From Paracoccus aminovorans (GTDB lineage Bacteria; Pseudomonadota; Alphaproteobacteria; Rhodobacterales; Rhodobacteraceae): DNA of 64,000 bases. Every line of letters begins with the position of its first letter. The first letter of the stretch is position 1. The translations under genes and the position numbers were made by a program. Where the stretch lies: NCBI RefSeq assembly GCF_900005615.1, contig NZ_LN832559.1:286501-350500 (forward strand), written 5' to 3'. Shown here in pieces: positions 29,711 through 38,520 of this stretch. Below the pieces are notes generated by a model that did not search any database, was not told where the DNA came from, and was given only the letters and a program-made list of their open reading frames with translations.

Positions 29711-30463
29711 ATGACCGAAAGAGCAGCCCCCAGCAGCATCGACCCCGCCGAGGTCGCCAAGTTCCAGGCCATGGCGCGGGAATGGTGGGATCCGCAGGGC
29801 AAGTTCAAGCCGCTGCACATGCTCAACCCGACCCGGCTGGACTATGTCACCCGCCAGATCGCGGCGCAATTCGGCCGCGACCTGGCGGCGCCGCGGCCGT
29901 TCCAGAGGCTGACGCTGCTCGACATCGGCTGCGGCGGCGGGCTGATGGCCGAGCCGATGGCGCGGCTGGGCGCCACCGTGACCGGTGCCGATGCGGCGGA
30001 AGGCAACATCGCCGTCGCCAGCCTGCATGCGCAGGAGCAATGCCTGCCCATCGACTACCGCGCCACCACGGCCGAGGCGCTGGCGGCCGAGGGCCTGGCC
30101 TATGACGTGGTCATGGCGCTGGAGATCGTCGAACATGTCGCCGAGCCCTCCGAATTTATCACCACCTGCCGCGACCTGATTCGGCCCGGCGGCATGCTGA
30201 TCCAGTCCACGCTGAACCGCACCGCCCGCAGCTTCGCGGCGGCCATCGTCGGCGCGGAATGGGTGATGCGCTGGCTGCCCAAGGGCACGCACGACTGGCG
30301 CCGCTTCATCACCCCGGACGAGCTGGCGCAGATGACCGAAGCCTCCGGCCTGAGCGTCGTCGACCGCTGCGGCATGGTCTTCAACCCGCTGGGCTGGAGC
30401 TGGTCGCTGTCGCATCGCGACCTCTCGGTCAATTACGCGATGACCGCCCTGCGCCCGGCCTGA
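29711..30463 (+). CDS. ubiG: Ubiquinone biosynthesis O-methyltransferase
   Basis: A 250-aa SAM-dependent methyltransferase that performs the two O-methylations of ubiquinone synthesis. Motif I is [19 protein letters not shown]. The N-terminal [19 protein letters not shown] and the later TLNRTARSF and [12 protein letters not shown] segments are diagnostic of UbiG. An ATG five codons upstream has no ribosome site, while AAGGACGG lies before 29711. It is divergent from pip. Confidence 0.96.
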   Translation: MTERAAPSSIDPAEVAKFQAMAREWWDPQGKFKPLHMLNPTRLDYVTRQIAAQFGRDLAAPRPFQRLTLLDIGCGGGLMAEPMARLGATVTGADAAEGNIAVASLHAQEQCLPIDYRATTAEALAAEGLAYDVVMALEIVEHVAEPSEFITTCRDLIRPGGMLIQSTLNRTARSFAAAIVGAEWVMRWLPKGTHDWRRFITPDELAQMTEASGLSVVDRCGMVFNPLGWSWSLSHRDLSVNYAMTALRPA

Positions 30464-30474
30464 GCTTCCGCGCC

Positions 30475-30517
30475 CGCAAAGGGCCGCGGCTTTGCGCGAC
30501 CGGGCAGCCGGCTTTTT
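30475..30517. terminator. Weak terminator region between ubiG and the MarR gene
   Basis: CGCAAAG and CTTTGCG pair (30475-30481 with 30490-30496). A further small CCGG hairpin then leads into a six-T run on the + strand, consistent with termination of ubiG. Confidence 0.4.
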
Positions 30518-30542
30518 TCCGAACAGCGCGGCGGCGGCGGCG

Positions 30543-31049
30543 TCAGCGCGTTGCGCTGCGGGTTTCGTGACGCAGCGTCCCTTCCAGCTGCTTGCGCAGC
30601 ATGCGCAGCACCGGCAGCGCCGCGCGGACCCGGTCGGCGCCGACATCGCGCACGACATCGGCGATTCGCGGCATGAAGGCGGCCAGAGCGGCGTCCCGCG
30701 CCGCGCGCCCCGCCGGGCTGATCGCCACGAACTTGCGCCGCGCATCGTCCCAGTCCGGGCGGATATGGATATGCCCGGCCCATTCCAGCCGCGACAGCGT
30801 GTTGGTCATGGCGCCGCGGGTGACGTGGAACGCCTCGGCCAGTTCCGCCGGCGTGCGCTCGACGTTCAGATGCGCCAGCAGGTTCAGCACCGAGAAATGC
30901 GAGATCTGCATGCCCTTGGGCAGCGCCTTGCCGATCAGGTCGCGCGCCAGCTGGTCGGCGATGAACACCTCGGAAAACAGGCTTGCCGCCAGCGCATCGG
31001 CCGAGGCTTCGGCCTGCGCGTGCGGGCTGTCGTGGGTGTTGTCGATCAT
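30543..31049 (-). CDS. MarR-family transcriptional regulator
   Basis: A 168-aa winged-helix protein. The DNA-binding region is RTPAELAEAFHVTRGAMTNTLSRLEWAGHI, and the wing contains RPDWDDARRKFVAISPAG. The first and last thirds are helical and would form the dimer. It is the last gene of a leftward run comF-grxC-nit-marR and overlaps the nit stop by four bases. Its targets cannot be read from the sequence. Confidence 0.85.
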   Translation of the reverse strand: MIDNTHDSPHAQAEASADALAASLFSEVFIADQLARDLIGKALPKGMQISHFSVLNLLAHLNVERTPAELAEAFHVTRGAMTNTLSRLEWAGHIHIRPDWDDARRKFVAISPAGRAARDAALAAFMPRIADVVRDVGADRVRAALPVLRMLRKQLEGTLRHETRSATR

Positions 31050-31897
31050 GGGCCGGAGAAGCCTTGGTCATGCGTCAGGGACGGGATGCGGGACCGTGCC
31101 CCAAGGACGGCCTTGCGGTCAAGCGTCACGAAAGTGACGCCGGGTTCGCTGCCGCCGTCGGCCAGCACCTCGCCCCAGGGACCGACGGCCAGCGAATGAC
31201 CGTGGCTGCGGCGCGGCCGGCGCCCGGATTCCAGATGCGCGACATGCGTCCCGCATTGCGCCGGCGCCAGCACGAAGCATCCGGTCTCGATGGCGCGGGC
31301 GCGCAGCAGCACCTTCCAATGCGCGGCGCCGGTGGTGTCGTTGAAGGCGGCGGGCACGGTCAGCACCTCGGCCCCGGCCTGCGCCAGCGCCCGGTAGAGA
31401 TAGGGAAAGCGCAGGTCGTAGCAGATGGTCATGCCGACCGGCAGCGGCCCCTCGGCCAGCACGGCGCGGGTGCCGGGCCGGAAGGCCGCCGATTCGCGAT
31501 AGGATTCGCTGTCCGAGACCGTCACGTCGAACATGTGCAGCTTGTCATAACGCGACCGGATGGCACCGTCGGGCGCGATCAGGAAGCTGCGATTGGCGAA
31601 GCGGGTCTCGGCCGGGTCGCCGGTCTTCAGCGACAGCGAGCCGATCAGCAGCCAGATCCCCAGATCCCGCGCATCTTCGCGCAGCGCGGCCAGCGTCGGG
31701 TCCTCGGCCTCGACATGCAGGATGCGGTCCTGCAGCTCGCGGCTGGCGCCCAGCAGGTTGGTCGCCTCGGGCGTCAATACCCAGCCGGCGCCGCCCCGGG
31801 CGGCCTCGCGGATCAGGCCGCGGGTGATGGGCAGATTGCGCACGGGGTCGTCCGAGACGCACAGCTGCACCAGACCCGCGACCAGCCCGCCGCTCAT
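31046..31897 (-). CDS. Carbon-nitrogen hydrolase, Nit1-like
   Basis: A 283-aa nitrilase-superfamily amidase. The Glu-Lys-Cys triad is visible: Glu in VLTPEATN (about 40-47), Lys in RYDKLHMFDV and Cys in GMTICYDLRFPYLYRALA. Length and motifs match the Nit1/YafV branch, whose best-known members hydrolyse deaminated glutathione or related omega-amides. Lying directly behind a glutaredoxin gene (four-base overlap), a glutathione-repair role is plausible. The substrate is inferred. Confidence 0.88.
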   Translation of the reverse strand: MSGGLVAGLVQLCVSDDPVRNLPITRGLIREAARGGAGWVLTPEATNLLGASRELQDRILHVEAEDPTLAALREDARDLGIWLLIGSLSLKTGDPAETRFANRSFLIAPDGAIRSRYDKLHMFDVTVSDSESYRESAAFRPGTRAVLAEGPLPVGMTICYDLRFPYLYRALAQAGAEVLTVPAAFNDTTGAAHWKVLLRARAIETGCFVLAPAQCGTHVAHLESGRRPRRSHGHSLAVGPWGEVLADGGSEPGVTFVTLDRKAVLGARSRIPSLTHDQGFSGP

Positions 31898-32151
31898 GCC
31901 TGCAAGAGCCCGTCCAGCTGGCCGCGATGCTCCAGCGCGTGCAGGTCGTCGCTGCCGCCGACATGGCGGCCGTCGATGAAGATCTGCGGCACCGTCCGCC
32001 TGCCGCCGGCGCGCTGGGTCATCGCCGCGCGCCCGGCCGGGTCGCCGCTGACATCGGTTTCCTCATAAGAAACGCCCTTCTTGCGCAGGAGCGCCTTGGC
32101 GGCGATGCAATAGGGGCAGGTGGGGGTGGTATAGATCTCGACCTTGGCCAT
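31894..32151 (-). CDS. grxC: Glutaredoxin 3
   Basis: An 85-aa thioredoxin-fold protein with the CPYC active site at residues 12-15 (TTPTCPYCIAAKALL), the cis-Pro in RTVPQIFIDG and the glutathione-binding GGSDDL. This is the length of bacterial Grx3. It reduces protein disulfides and mixed disulfides with glutathione. It overlaps the nitrilase-family gene behind it. Confidence 0.95.
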   Translation of the reverse strand: MAKVEIYTTPTCPYCIAAKALLRKKGVSYEETDVSGDPAGRAAMTQRAGGRRTVPQIFIDGRHVGGSDDLHALEHRGQLDGLLQA

Positions 32152-32184
32152 CTGGTTGTTCCGCGTTCATGTCACGGACCCTAT

Positions 32185-32955
32185 CTAGGTATCCTTGACC
32201 GCCCGCGCCAGCACCACGACCGAGATCGGTCCCGCACCCGCCGCCCGCAACGCCTCGGCCGCCGCCGCCAGCGTCGCCCCCGAGGCCATCACGTCGTCGA
32301 CCAGCAGTACGGCGCGCCCTTCGACCAGCGGGGCCATGCGGGCGGGCACGACCAGCGCGCCGTCGACATTGGCGAAGCGGTCGGCGACCGAGCCGTGGTC
32401 CTGCATCGGCGTGTGCCGGATGCGCCGCAGCAACTGCGGCCGATGCGCCAGACCATGCGCGCGGGCCACGCGCTGGGCCAGCAGCTCGGCCTGGTTGTAT
32501 TTGCGCTTCAGCAGCCGGCGCAGATGCACGGGCACCGGCACCACCAGCATGTCGGGCCGCACCAGCGGCTGCGCCGCCCGCGCCACCCAGTCGCCCAGGA
32601 CCGGGGCCAGGTCCAGCCGGTCGCTGTGCTTCAGCATCAGGGCCAGCTTGCGCCCGGTGCCGCGATAGGCCAGCGCCGCGCGGCCGCGCAGCCAGGGCCG
32701 CTGCACCGCCAGGCAGTCGTCGCAGACCAGCAGGCCCGCGGCCTCGTCCGCCGCATCCTCCAGCCCGTCGCCGGGCAGGGGCACGCCGCAGCGGCTGCAG
32801 CAGCTGTCCTGGATGAAATCGGCCTCGCGCCAGCAATCCGGGCAAAGTCCGCCCTCTTCGGCCACGGGGGCGCCGCAGGACAGGCATTGCGGCGGATAGA
32901 CCAGCCGCAATGCGCCTTTCATCAGGCCGCGAAGCCCCCTATGTTCAGCCCCCAT
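32185..32955 (-). CDS. comF: ComF-family protein (phosphoribosyltransferase-like)
   Basis: A 256-aa protein. The N-terminal zinc ribbons contain CxxC pairs (PPQCLSCGAP, GLCPDCW, SCCSRCGVPL). The C-terminal phosphoribosyltransferase domain has the PRPP loop VLLVDDVMASGATLAAAAEAL. ComF proteins take part in DNA uptake or PriA-linked repair. Two starts are possible: 32955 (MGAEHRG), which overlaps the start of the divergent methyltransferase gene, or 32922 (MKGALRLVYPPQ), which matches the usual family N-terminus. It heads the comF-grxC-nit-marR run. Confidence 0.88.
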   Translation of the reverse strand: MGAEHRGLRGLMKGALRLVYPPQCLSCGAPVAEEGGLCPDCWREADFIQDSCCSRCGVPLPGDGLEDAADEAAGLLVCDDCLAVQRPWLRGRAALAYRGTGRKLALMLKHSDRLDLAPVLGDWVARAAQPLVRPDMLVVPVPVHLRRLLKRKYNQAELLAQRVARAHGLAHRPQLLRRIRHTPMQDHGSVADRFANVDGALVVPARMAPLVEGRAVLLVDDVMASGATLAAAAEALRAAGAGPISVVVLARAVKDT

Positions 32956-33790
32956 GATGCCCGTCAGTCCCAATCCCGTTCCCAGCCTGACCGATCGCGG
33001 CGCGCTCGACCGGAACCGCGCCCGTGCCCTGCGGCAGGAGCCGGTCGATTTCCTGCATCGAATCGCTGCCGACGAGATTCAGGATAGGCTGGCCGAGGTT
33101 AACAGAAGGTTTACCGCTCCCGCCGTGGTGACCGGCCATGCCGATTTCTGGCGCGCCGTCCTGCCCGGGGCGCGGATCGTCGCCGACACGCCGGTGCTGG
33201 ACCTGGTGCCCGGCGCGCATGACCTGGTGATCCACGCCATGGCGCTGCATTGGGCCGAGGATCCGGTCGGACAGATCGCGCAATCCGCGCGGGCGCTGCG
33301 GCCCGACGGGCTGTTCATCGCCGCCTGTCCCGGCGGCCGCAGCCTGCAGGAATTGCGCGATTCGCTGACCCGGGCCGAGGCCGAGGTGCTGGGCGGCCTG
33401 TCCCCCCGCGTGCTGCCGATGGCCGAGATCCGCGACCTGGGCGGGCTTTTGCCCCGCGCCGGGCTGGCGCTGCCGGTGGCCGACCAGATCACGCAATCCG
33501 CCAGCTATCGCAGCCTGTTCCACCTGGCCCGCGATTTGCGCGCCATGGGCGAGGGCAACGCGCTGGCCGGCCGGCTGCGGCGACCCACGCGACGAGATGT
33601 CCTGTTGCGCGCCGCCGCGCTTTATGCCGAAAACCATGCCGACCCGCAGGACCCGACCCGCGTCCTGGCCACCTTCGAGTTGATCTTCCTGACCGGCTGG
33701 GCGCCCGATCCCAGCCAGCAGCAACCGCTCCGCCCGGGCTCGGCCAAGGTTCCGCTGGCCGAGGCCCTCGCCAGCACGAGAAAGCCCTGA
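32954..33790 (+). CDS. SAM-dependent methyltransferase-fold protein, NDUFAF5/BioC-like
   Basis: A 278-aa protein with a class I methyltransferase fold. The N-terminal FDRGALDRNRARAL-like segment, LVIHAMALHWAEDPVGQIAQSARALRPDGLFIAAC and the final LTGWAPDPSQQQPLRPGSAKVPLAEAL tail are typical of the NDUFAF5/BioC-like group in alphaproteobacteria. Motif I is degenerate here (no GxGxG), as in NDUFAF5, so classical methyl transfer is uncertain; an assembly role for respiratory complex I is possible by analogy. Its stop overlaps the hemH start (TGATG). The start is either Met at 32954 or 32957. Confidence 0.75.
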   Translation: MMPVSPNPVPSLTDRGALDRNRARALRQEPVDFLHRIAADEIQDRLAEVNRRFTAPAVVTGHADFWRAVLPGARIVADTPVLDLVPGAHDLVIHAMALHWAEDPVGQIAQSARALRPDGLFIAACPGGRSLQELRDSLTRAEAEVLGGLSPRVLPMAEIRDLGGLLPRAGLALPVADQITQSASYRSLFHLARDLRAMGEGNALAGRLRRPTRRDVLLRAAALYAENHADPQDPTRVLATFELIFLTGWAPDPSQQQPLRPGSAKVPLAEALASTRKP

Positions 33791-34818
33791 TGACCCCCGA
33801 GCACGCCCCCGCCAGCCATCCCCCGGTTCCCGCCCGCAAGATCGGCGTGCTGGTCGCCAACCTCGGCACCCCGGATGCCACCGACTACTGGTCGATGCGG
33901 CGCTATCTCGGCGAGTTTCTGTCCGACAAGCGGGTGATCGACTATCCGGCCTGGAAATGGCAGCCGCTGCTGCAGACCGTCATCCTGACCAAGCGGCCCT
34001 TCACCTCGGGCGCGAACTACCGGCTGATCTGGAACGACGAGGCGAATGAATCGCCCCTGATGACCATCACCAAGCAGCAGGTGGCGGCGCTGCGCGAGCG
34101 GGCCTCGGCGCTGTGGGGCGACCGGGTCGTGGTGGATTTCTGCATGCGCTACGGCAATCCCTCGACCCCGGACGCGGTCGAGCGCATGGTCAAGGCCGGC
34201 TGCGACCGCATCCTGTTCTTTCCGCTTTACCCGCAATATGCCGGGGCGACGACGGCGACGGCGAACGACCAGTTCTTCCGCGCGCTGATGACGCAGAAAT
34301 GGCAGCCGGCCGCGCGCACCGTGCCGGCCTATTTCGACCGCGCCGACTATATCGACGCGCTGGCCGGCTCGGTCGAGCGGGCCCTCGGCGGCAAGCTGCC
34401 GCGAAAGCTGGTCGCCAGCTATCACGGCATGCCGAAGCGCTACCTGCGCGAGGGCGACCCCTATCATTGCCAGTGCCAGAAGACCTCGCGCCTGCTGCGC
34501 GAGCGGCTGGGCTGGCCCGAGGGCGTGATCGACACCAGCTTCCAGTCGGTCTTCGGCACCGAGGAATGGCTGCGCCCCTATACGGTCGAGCATGTGGCCG
34601 ACCTGGCGCGTCAGGGCATCACCGAGATCGCGGTGATCTCGCCCGCCTTCTCGGCCGATTGCATCGAGACGCTGGAGGAGATCCAGGGCGAGATCCGCCA
34701 CGCCTTCGAGGACGCGGGCGGCAAGACGTTCACCTATATCCCCTGCCTGAACGCCGAGCCGACGCATATCGACGTGCTGACGGCGATCATCGGCGAGAAC
34801 CTGGCGGGGTGGGTCTAG
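33790..34818 (+). CDS. hemH: Ferrochelatase
   Basis: A 342-aa enzyme that inserts Fe2+ into protoporphyrin IX, the last step of heme synthesis. GVLVANLGTPDATDYWSMRRYLGEFLSDKRVID starts the family fold (given here in overlapping parts). The metal ligands are His in SYHGMPKRY (about 211-219) and Glu in CIETLEE (about 294-300). LYPQYAGATTAT is also conserved. The start overlaps the stop of the upstream gene, so the pair is one operon. After its stop the conserved gene order is lost and the insertion-element scars begin. Confidence 0.97.
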   Translation: MTPEHAPASHPPVPARKIGVLVANLGTPDATDYWSMRRYLGEFLSDKRVIDYPAWKWQPLLQTVILTKRPFTSGANYRLIWNDEANESPLMTITKQQVAALRERASALWGDRVVVDFCMRYGNPSTPDAVERMVKAGCDRILFFPLYPQYAGATTATANDQFFRALMTQKWQPAARTVPAYFDRADYIDALAGSVERALGGKLPRKLVASYHGMPKRYLREGDPYHCQCQKTSRLLRERLGWPEGVIDTSFQSVFGTEEWLRPYTVEHVADLARQGITEIAVISPAFSADCIETLEEIQGEIRHAFEDAGGKTFTYIPCLNAEPTHIDVLTAIIGENLAGWV

Positions 34819-35029
34819 CTGTTTTCTCCCGCGGTTTGATGGTTCGATCCTTTCCGTGGGCTGGATGGCATCTCTATGGGCCAAGTTCGTCACGGCAGCC
34901 ACGCCCACGCAGGCATCCGGTTTGCCGACCGGCCCCGGAACCGCAACACCCTCCGTTCCCGCCCCATGCGCCTTGATCTGCGCAGCCCAATCACCCTTGC
35001 ACCAATGGTCAGGTTAGCGGCCGAACCGA

Positions 35030-35265
35030 ACCCTCGAAGAGTCCGTGATCAGCCCAAAGTGAGTGGTCCGTCTTGAAGGTTGGTGCATGACCGGCCTTTG
35101 GTGCATCGGGACGATACTTTCTTGGGCCGGTGGGCGATATCCCAATGCGCTGTGTGGTCGTTTGGCGTTGTAGGCCCCCCTTGCCCGCTCAGGATCTTTG
35201 CCTCACGGAGGCTGTAGAAGACTTCTCCATCCACCCAATCGGACTTAGGTAGCAAACACGCCATC
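35030..35265 (-). pseudogene. IS3-family transposase remnant (C-terminal end)
   Basis: On the minus strand GEVFYSLREAKIL changes frame into AYNAKRPHSALGYRPPAQES, together the C-terminal integrase signature of an IS3-family OrfB with a frameshift near 35205. Nothing of the upstream catalytic domain remains. The sequence near 35030-35075 (GGACCACTCACTTTGGGC on the minus strand) resembles the outer end of such elements. The 230 bp between hemH and this fragment hold no gene that I can support. Confidence 0.65.
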
Positions 35266-35313
35266 GCGTTGACGCAGTGGGCTTATGAGAACATGATGGC
35301 TCCGGAAGCCTCC

Positions 35314-35935
35314 ATGGCGCAGTACTTTCCTCTCTCCGCGGCGGCACGAACACTTTCGCTCAAGGTGATTTTCTCCTCCGCTGACGAGGAGGCCTCGTAT
35401 CGCCGGTTCTGCCGGCTGCGCTGGCCAGAGACCGACGGCGCCCCCGGTCTGTCCGGCCTGCGGATGCGCTGATGTCTACGACGTGACGATCCGCCGGCGT
35501 TTCGAATGTGCGGCTTGCACCGCCAGTTCAGCGTGACCTCCGGCATCATCTTTGCGTCGCGGAAGCTGTCCTTCGTTGACCTGCTCGGTGCGATCTGCCT
35601 GTTCATGAACGCAGCCAAGGGGCCGTCCAGCTCTCGCGCGATCTGGACGTGCAGCACAAGACGGCGGTCGTGCTGATGCACAAGCTCCGAGAGGCGATGA
35701 CGGCCGAGATCCGGGATATGGCCTGACGGGCGAGGTGTAGGAGAACGGCACTTCCTTTGGTGGTCATGTCCGGCCCGCCAACCTGCGGGACGAGCGTGTC
35801 GATCGGCGGATGCCGAACCGTTACACAGACCTTCCTGCGCGAGAGCCAGGGCGTCGCTTCTTCAGGGAGCAGACCGCTTCCGGCACGGTCGTTTCGGCCG
35901 ACGAGGGCACGCACTGGGACCTTCCGGAGCCGGTG
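35314..35935 (+). pseudogene. Decayed IS1595-family transposase
   Basis: Starts MAQYFPLSAAARTLSL and continues through FCRLRWPETDGAP, a zinc-ribbon part (VCPACGCADVYDV, ECAAC), QFSVTSGIIFASRKLSFVD, LSRDLDVQHKTAVVLMHKLREAM, FGGHVRPANLRDERVDRRM and GTVVSADEGTHWDL. These appear in the right order for an IS1595-type transposase but in changing frames. Breaks are near 35435 and 35515, a TGA sits near 35725, and further shifts follow. The C-terminal third is missing. Confidence 0.75.
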
Positions 35936-36432
35936 ACGGGCTCCTACTGGTTCACCCGTAACAATCTGCATCAACTTATCTGGATGGGCGAAACTGTTGT
36001 GCTGTGGACTTTGGCGCTTTCTGGGCAAAGAGTTTCGGAATCGACGATATTCATGCGGCGATACGTTATGCCATCGCCTCGGCCGGTGGGTTGGAATATA
36101 CCGGTTTGGTTCCCTGATCGGGACTATTTCCGATCCTGAAAACAACGGCCGCGACTGGATCTCATCGCCTTGCGAGACGGAAAAGCGTTGCCGTTTGGGT
36201 GAGGCGAACGTCCTTGGGCGCAATGCCCTGTCAGTCCTGATTTACAACTCCGTCGGGTTCACCAGGGATCCGTCGTCGACGAAACTGTCGGTCATGCTCG
36301 TCCACCGAGGCCGATGCCCTGCCGGCCACCGCCGCCTGAAGCAGCGTCTGCTGGTCCGAGAGGATCATTCTCGCATGCACCTGCTGGACGGGTGAGCCGG
36401 CGGGCTCGAAGGTCTTCCAGTCGCCGCGCGGC
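35936..36432. other. Unassigned sequence between transposase scars
   Basis: About 500 bp with no reading frame that I can support on either strand. A minus-strand frame near 36320-36425 reads WKTFEPAGSPVQQVHARMIL and could be a fragment of a lost gene, but I do not recognise it. Confidence 0.4.
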
Positions 36433-36436
36433 CTAG

Positions 36437-37281
36437 GTTCTGTGGATATTTACCTGATCCATAGGACGATTGCTGCGATGGTGACGACAGCAAGGTAATT
36501 TCTGGCGGTTTTCTCGTATCGTGTGGCGACCCTTCGGAATTGCTTGAGCCTTGAGAAGCAACATTCGATCAACTGCCGTTGTGCGTAGAGATGCCGGTCG
36601 AGCGGATACTTGCGGGCGCGCGACGGGTTGTTTGGAATAACGGCGACAGCCCCTTTCTGTGCAACCGTCTCGCGCAGGCGGTCGCTGTCATAGGCGGTGT
36701 CGGCCATGATAACCTCGGCGGGCAGGTCTGCGATCAGGGCTTCGGCCTGCGGCGCATCTCCTCGCTGCCCGGCGGTCAGGGTGAAGCGGATCGGGCAGCC
36801 AAGGCCCCGGACGGCCATGTGGAGCTTGGTGCTCAGGCCGCCACGGGATCGGCCAAGGGCCTGATCTTCAGCCCCTTTTTTGCACCGGAGGCGTGTTGAT
36901 GGGCGCGGATGATGGTGCTGTCCACGATCAGGTATTCAAAGTCTGCGTCATCCGACATCGCCGCGAATATCCGCCACCAGATCCCTTGCAGCTCCACCGG
37001 CTGAAACGGCGGAACATGCTGTTCCACGACCCGAACACGTCGGGCAGGTCGCGCCACGGCGAACCCGTCCTCACGATCCACAGAACCGCCTCGACGAACA
37101 TGCGATTGTCGCGCCCGCTGATGCCGCGCGTCCGCTCATCCCCGATGATATGCGCCGAAAGCCGGTCCCATTGCCCGTCCGACAGCACAAGCCGATCCAA
37201 CACTCCCATCGCAAACCTCCATGCAACGGGAAACTTGAATCACCCCTTCAGACAAAAAGAAATCCCAAGAGTCCAAAGAAC
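36437..37281 (-). mobile_element. IS5-family insertion sequence, IS427-type
   Basis: An 845-bp element. Its ends are imperfect inverted repeats: GTTCTGTGGA on the left and, read inward from the right, GTTCTTTGGA. CTAG stands on both sides (36433-36436 and 37282-37285), matching the YTAR target duplication known for this group. It encodes one transposase on the minus strand, spread over frames. Both ends and the duplication are intact, so it moved in fairly recently compared with the decayed neighbours. Confidence 0.8.
36450..37209 (-). pseudogene. IS427-type transposase, probably frameshifted
   Basis: The first frame (MGVLDRLVLSDGQWDRL to SMFRRFSRWSCKG) passes through a GGG run near 37000 and loses the family sequence, which resumes in the next frame as GIWWRIFAAMSDDADFEYL then STIIRAHQHASGAKKG. 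One G missing from a GGGG run would explain this. The usual programmed slip site A6-G (minus strand, plus 36875-36881) follows. After it the third segment continues (MAVRGLGCPIRFTL, IMADTAYDSDRLRE, IECCFSRLKQFRRVATRYEK) to the stop at 36450. With the extra break, normal -1 slippage alone would not make full transposase. Confidence 0.7.
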
Positions 37282-37380
37282 CTAGACCGTTCCTTGAGAA
37301 ATAGAAGGTTTCTGGATTTGAGCTTCTCCAGCGAGACTTTCGCGTTGCCGTTCCCAAAAAATCCCGGACGCGCACAGCGG

Positions 37381-37812
37381 GAATGCTCGCCATCGCCTTT
37401 CCCCTGGGCATCCTAGCCGCGCGCCGGCCGCGGATCGAGGCGGCGCTGCGTCCGGTGCTCGACGTGATGCAGACGGTACCGCCCTGGGTCTACCTGATCC
37501 CGGCGGTGATGATATTCAGCCTGGGCAAGGTGCCGGCGATCATCGCGACCATCGTCTATGGCATCCCGCCGATGCTGCGGCTGACCACGCTGGCCTTTCG
37601 CGGCGTGCCGACGGACCTGAAGGAGCTGGGCGAGGCCATCGGCGCCAGGCCCCGCACCATCCTGTGGAAGATCGAGTTCCCGACGGCCACGCCCACGCTG
37701 CTGGTCGGACTGAACCAGTGCATCCTGCTGTCGCTGGCGATGGTGGTGCTGGCGGGTCTGGTCGGCGCCGGCGGTCTCGGCGCCGAGGTGACGCGCGGGC
37801 TGACCCGCATGC
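37381..37812 (+). pseudogene. Glycine betaine/proline-type ABC permease fragment (ProW-like)
   Basis: About 144 codons of a binding-protein-dependent permease: [51 protein letters not shown] and the EAA-loop region [20 protein letters not shown], ending [11 protein letters not shown]. Family members have roughly 280-350 residues, so the N-terminal half and the last membrane helices are missing. The left break is near 37380, between the IS element and the fragment. The right break is near 37812, where it runs directly into the 3' end of a LuxR gene. No ATPase or binding-protein gene remains. Confidence 0.75.
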
Positions 37813-38520
37813 CGCGATCTCGCCGGTGCGGATCGCCACCCGGATAGCCTGCGCCGTCGTCGCCACGCCCAGCCGCTTGCGGATGCGCCGCATATGGTTC
37901 TCGACCGTCCGTCCCGAAAGTCCAAGCCCCGCAGCAATCTCGGCATGCCGACGGCCGGCGGCCGCCCAGGCCAGCACCTCGCGCTCGGAAAGCGCGCCGG
38001 TTTCCTCGCCCGCGGGAGACTCGAGCAGCCGGTGCGCGGCGCGGAATGCGGCTGCGGCCAGGATGCCCAGGGCCAGCCGGGCCTGCGGCGAGGCGTCGAT
38101 CCGCGTCCCTCCCAGGCTCATCGCGCCTTCCAGCCCCGCCGGCCCGAACACCGGAACCTGCAGGCCGTGGATGCCGGCGCCGCGCGGGGTGCGGACGATG
38201 CGATAAAGCGCGCCGGAATCGCCTGCCGTCTTGGTCCAGAAGAAGGGCTCGCGCGCCTCGACGATATGCCGCGTCACCGGACAGTGCCGCACATAGGTCT
38301 CGGCACTGATCGGCTCGCCCCCGAACCAGTCGCCCTCGACCCAGTAGATGCGCTCGACCACGTCGTCCTGCACGGCCGAGGCCGAGAACAGGACGAAGCG
38401 GTCGTAGCCCAGCGGGGCGGCGAAGGCGCGCAGCGCGTCCCGGATCGCGGCAAGGGTTTCGGCGCCCTCGATGGCAAGGGTGCAGCGGAATGCCGCCTCG
38501 GCCGCGACCGCGTCGGTCAT
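37540..38520 (-). CDS. LuxR-family regulator with abnormal C-terminal run-on
   Basis: An N-terminal autoinducer-binding-like domain (about 1-165, including [23 protein letters not shown] and [20 protein letters not shown]) is followed by a complete LuxR helix-turn-helix ([20 protein letters not shown], then [18 protein letters not shown]). Normal family members end a few residues after VAIRTGEI. Here the stop codon is gone: the frame crosses the junction near 37812 and continues about 90 codons antisense to the permease fragment as Arg/Pro/Ala-rich sequence, giving 326 residues. No luxI is nearby. The start overlaps the hchA stop by four bases, so the two are coupled. It may be non-functional. 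Confidence 0.75.
   Translation of the reverse strand: MTDAVAAEAAFRCTLAIEGAETLAAIRDALRAFAAPLGYDRFVLFSASAVQDDVVERIYWVEGDWFGGEPISAETYVRHCPVTRHIVEAREPFFWTKTAGDSGALYRIVRTPRGAGIHGLQVPVFGPAGLEGAMSLGGTRIDASPQARLALGILAAAAFRAAHRLLESPAGEETGALSEREVLAWAAAGRRHAEIAAGLGLSGRTVENHMRRIRKRLGVATTAQAIRVAIRTGEIAACGSARASPRRRDRRRRPDPPAPPSPATAGCTGSVRPAAWAWPSGTRSSTGWCGAWRRWPRPAPSGPSARRERPAWSAAASAGCHRRWSR

Noticed and set aside
35603..36223. 206-codon minus-strand frame across the transposase scar
   Set aside because: It is antisense to IS1595-type protein remnants and shows no family motif.
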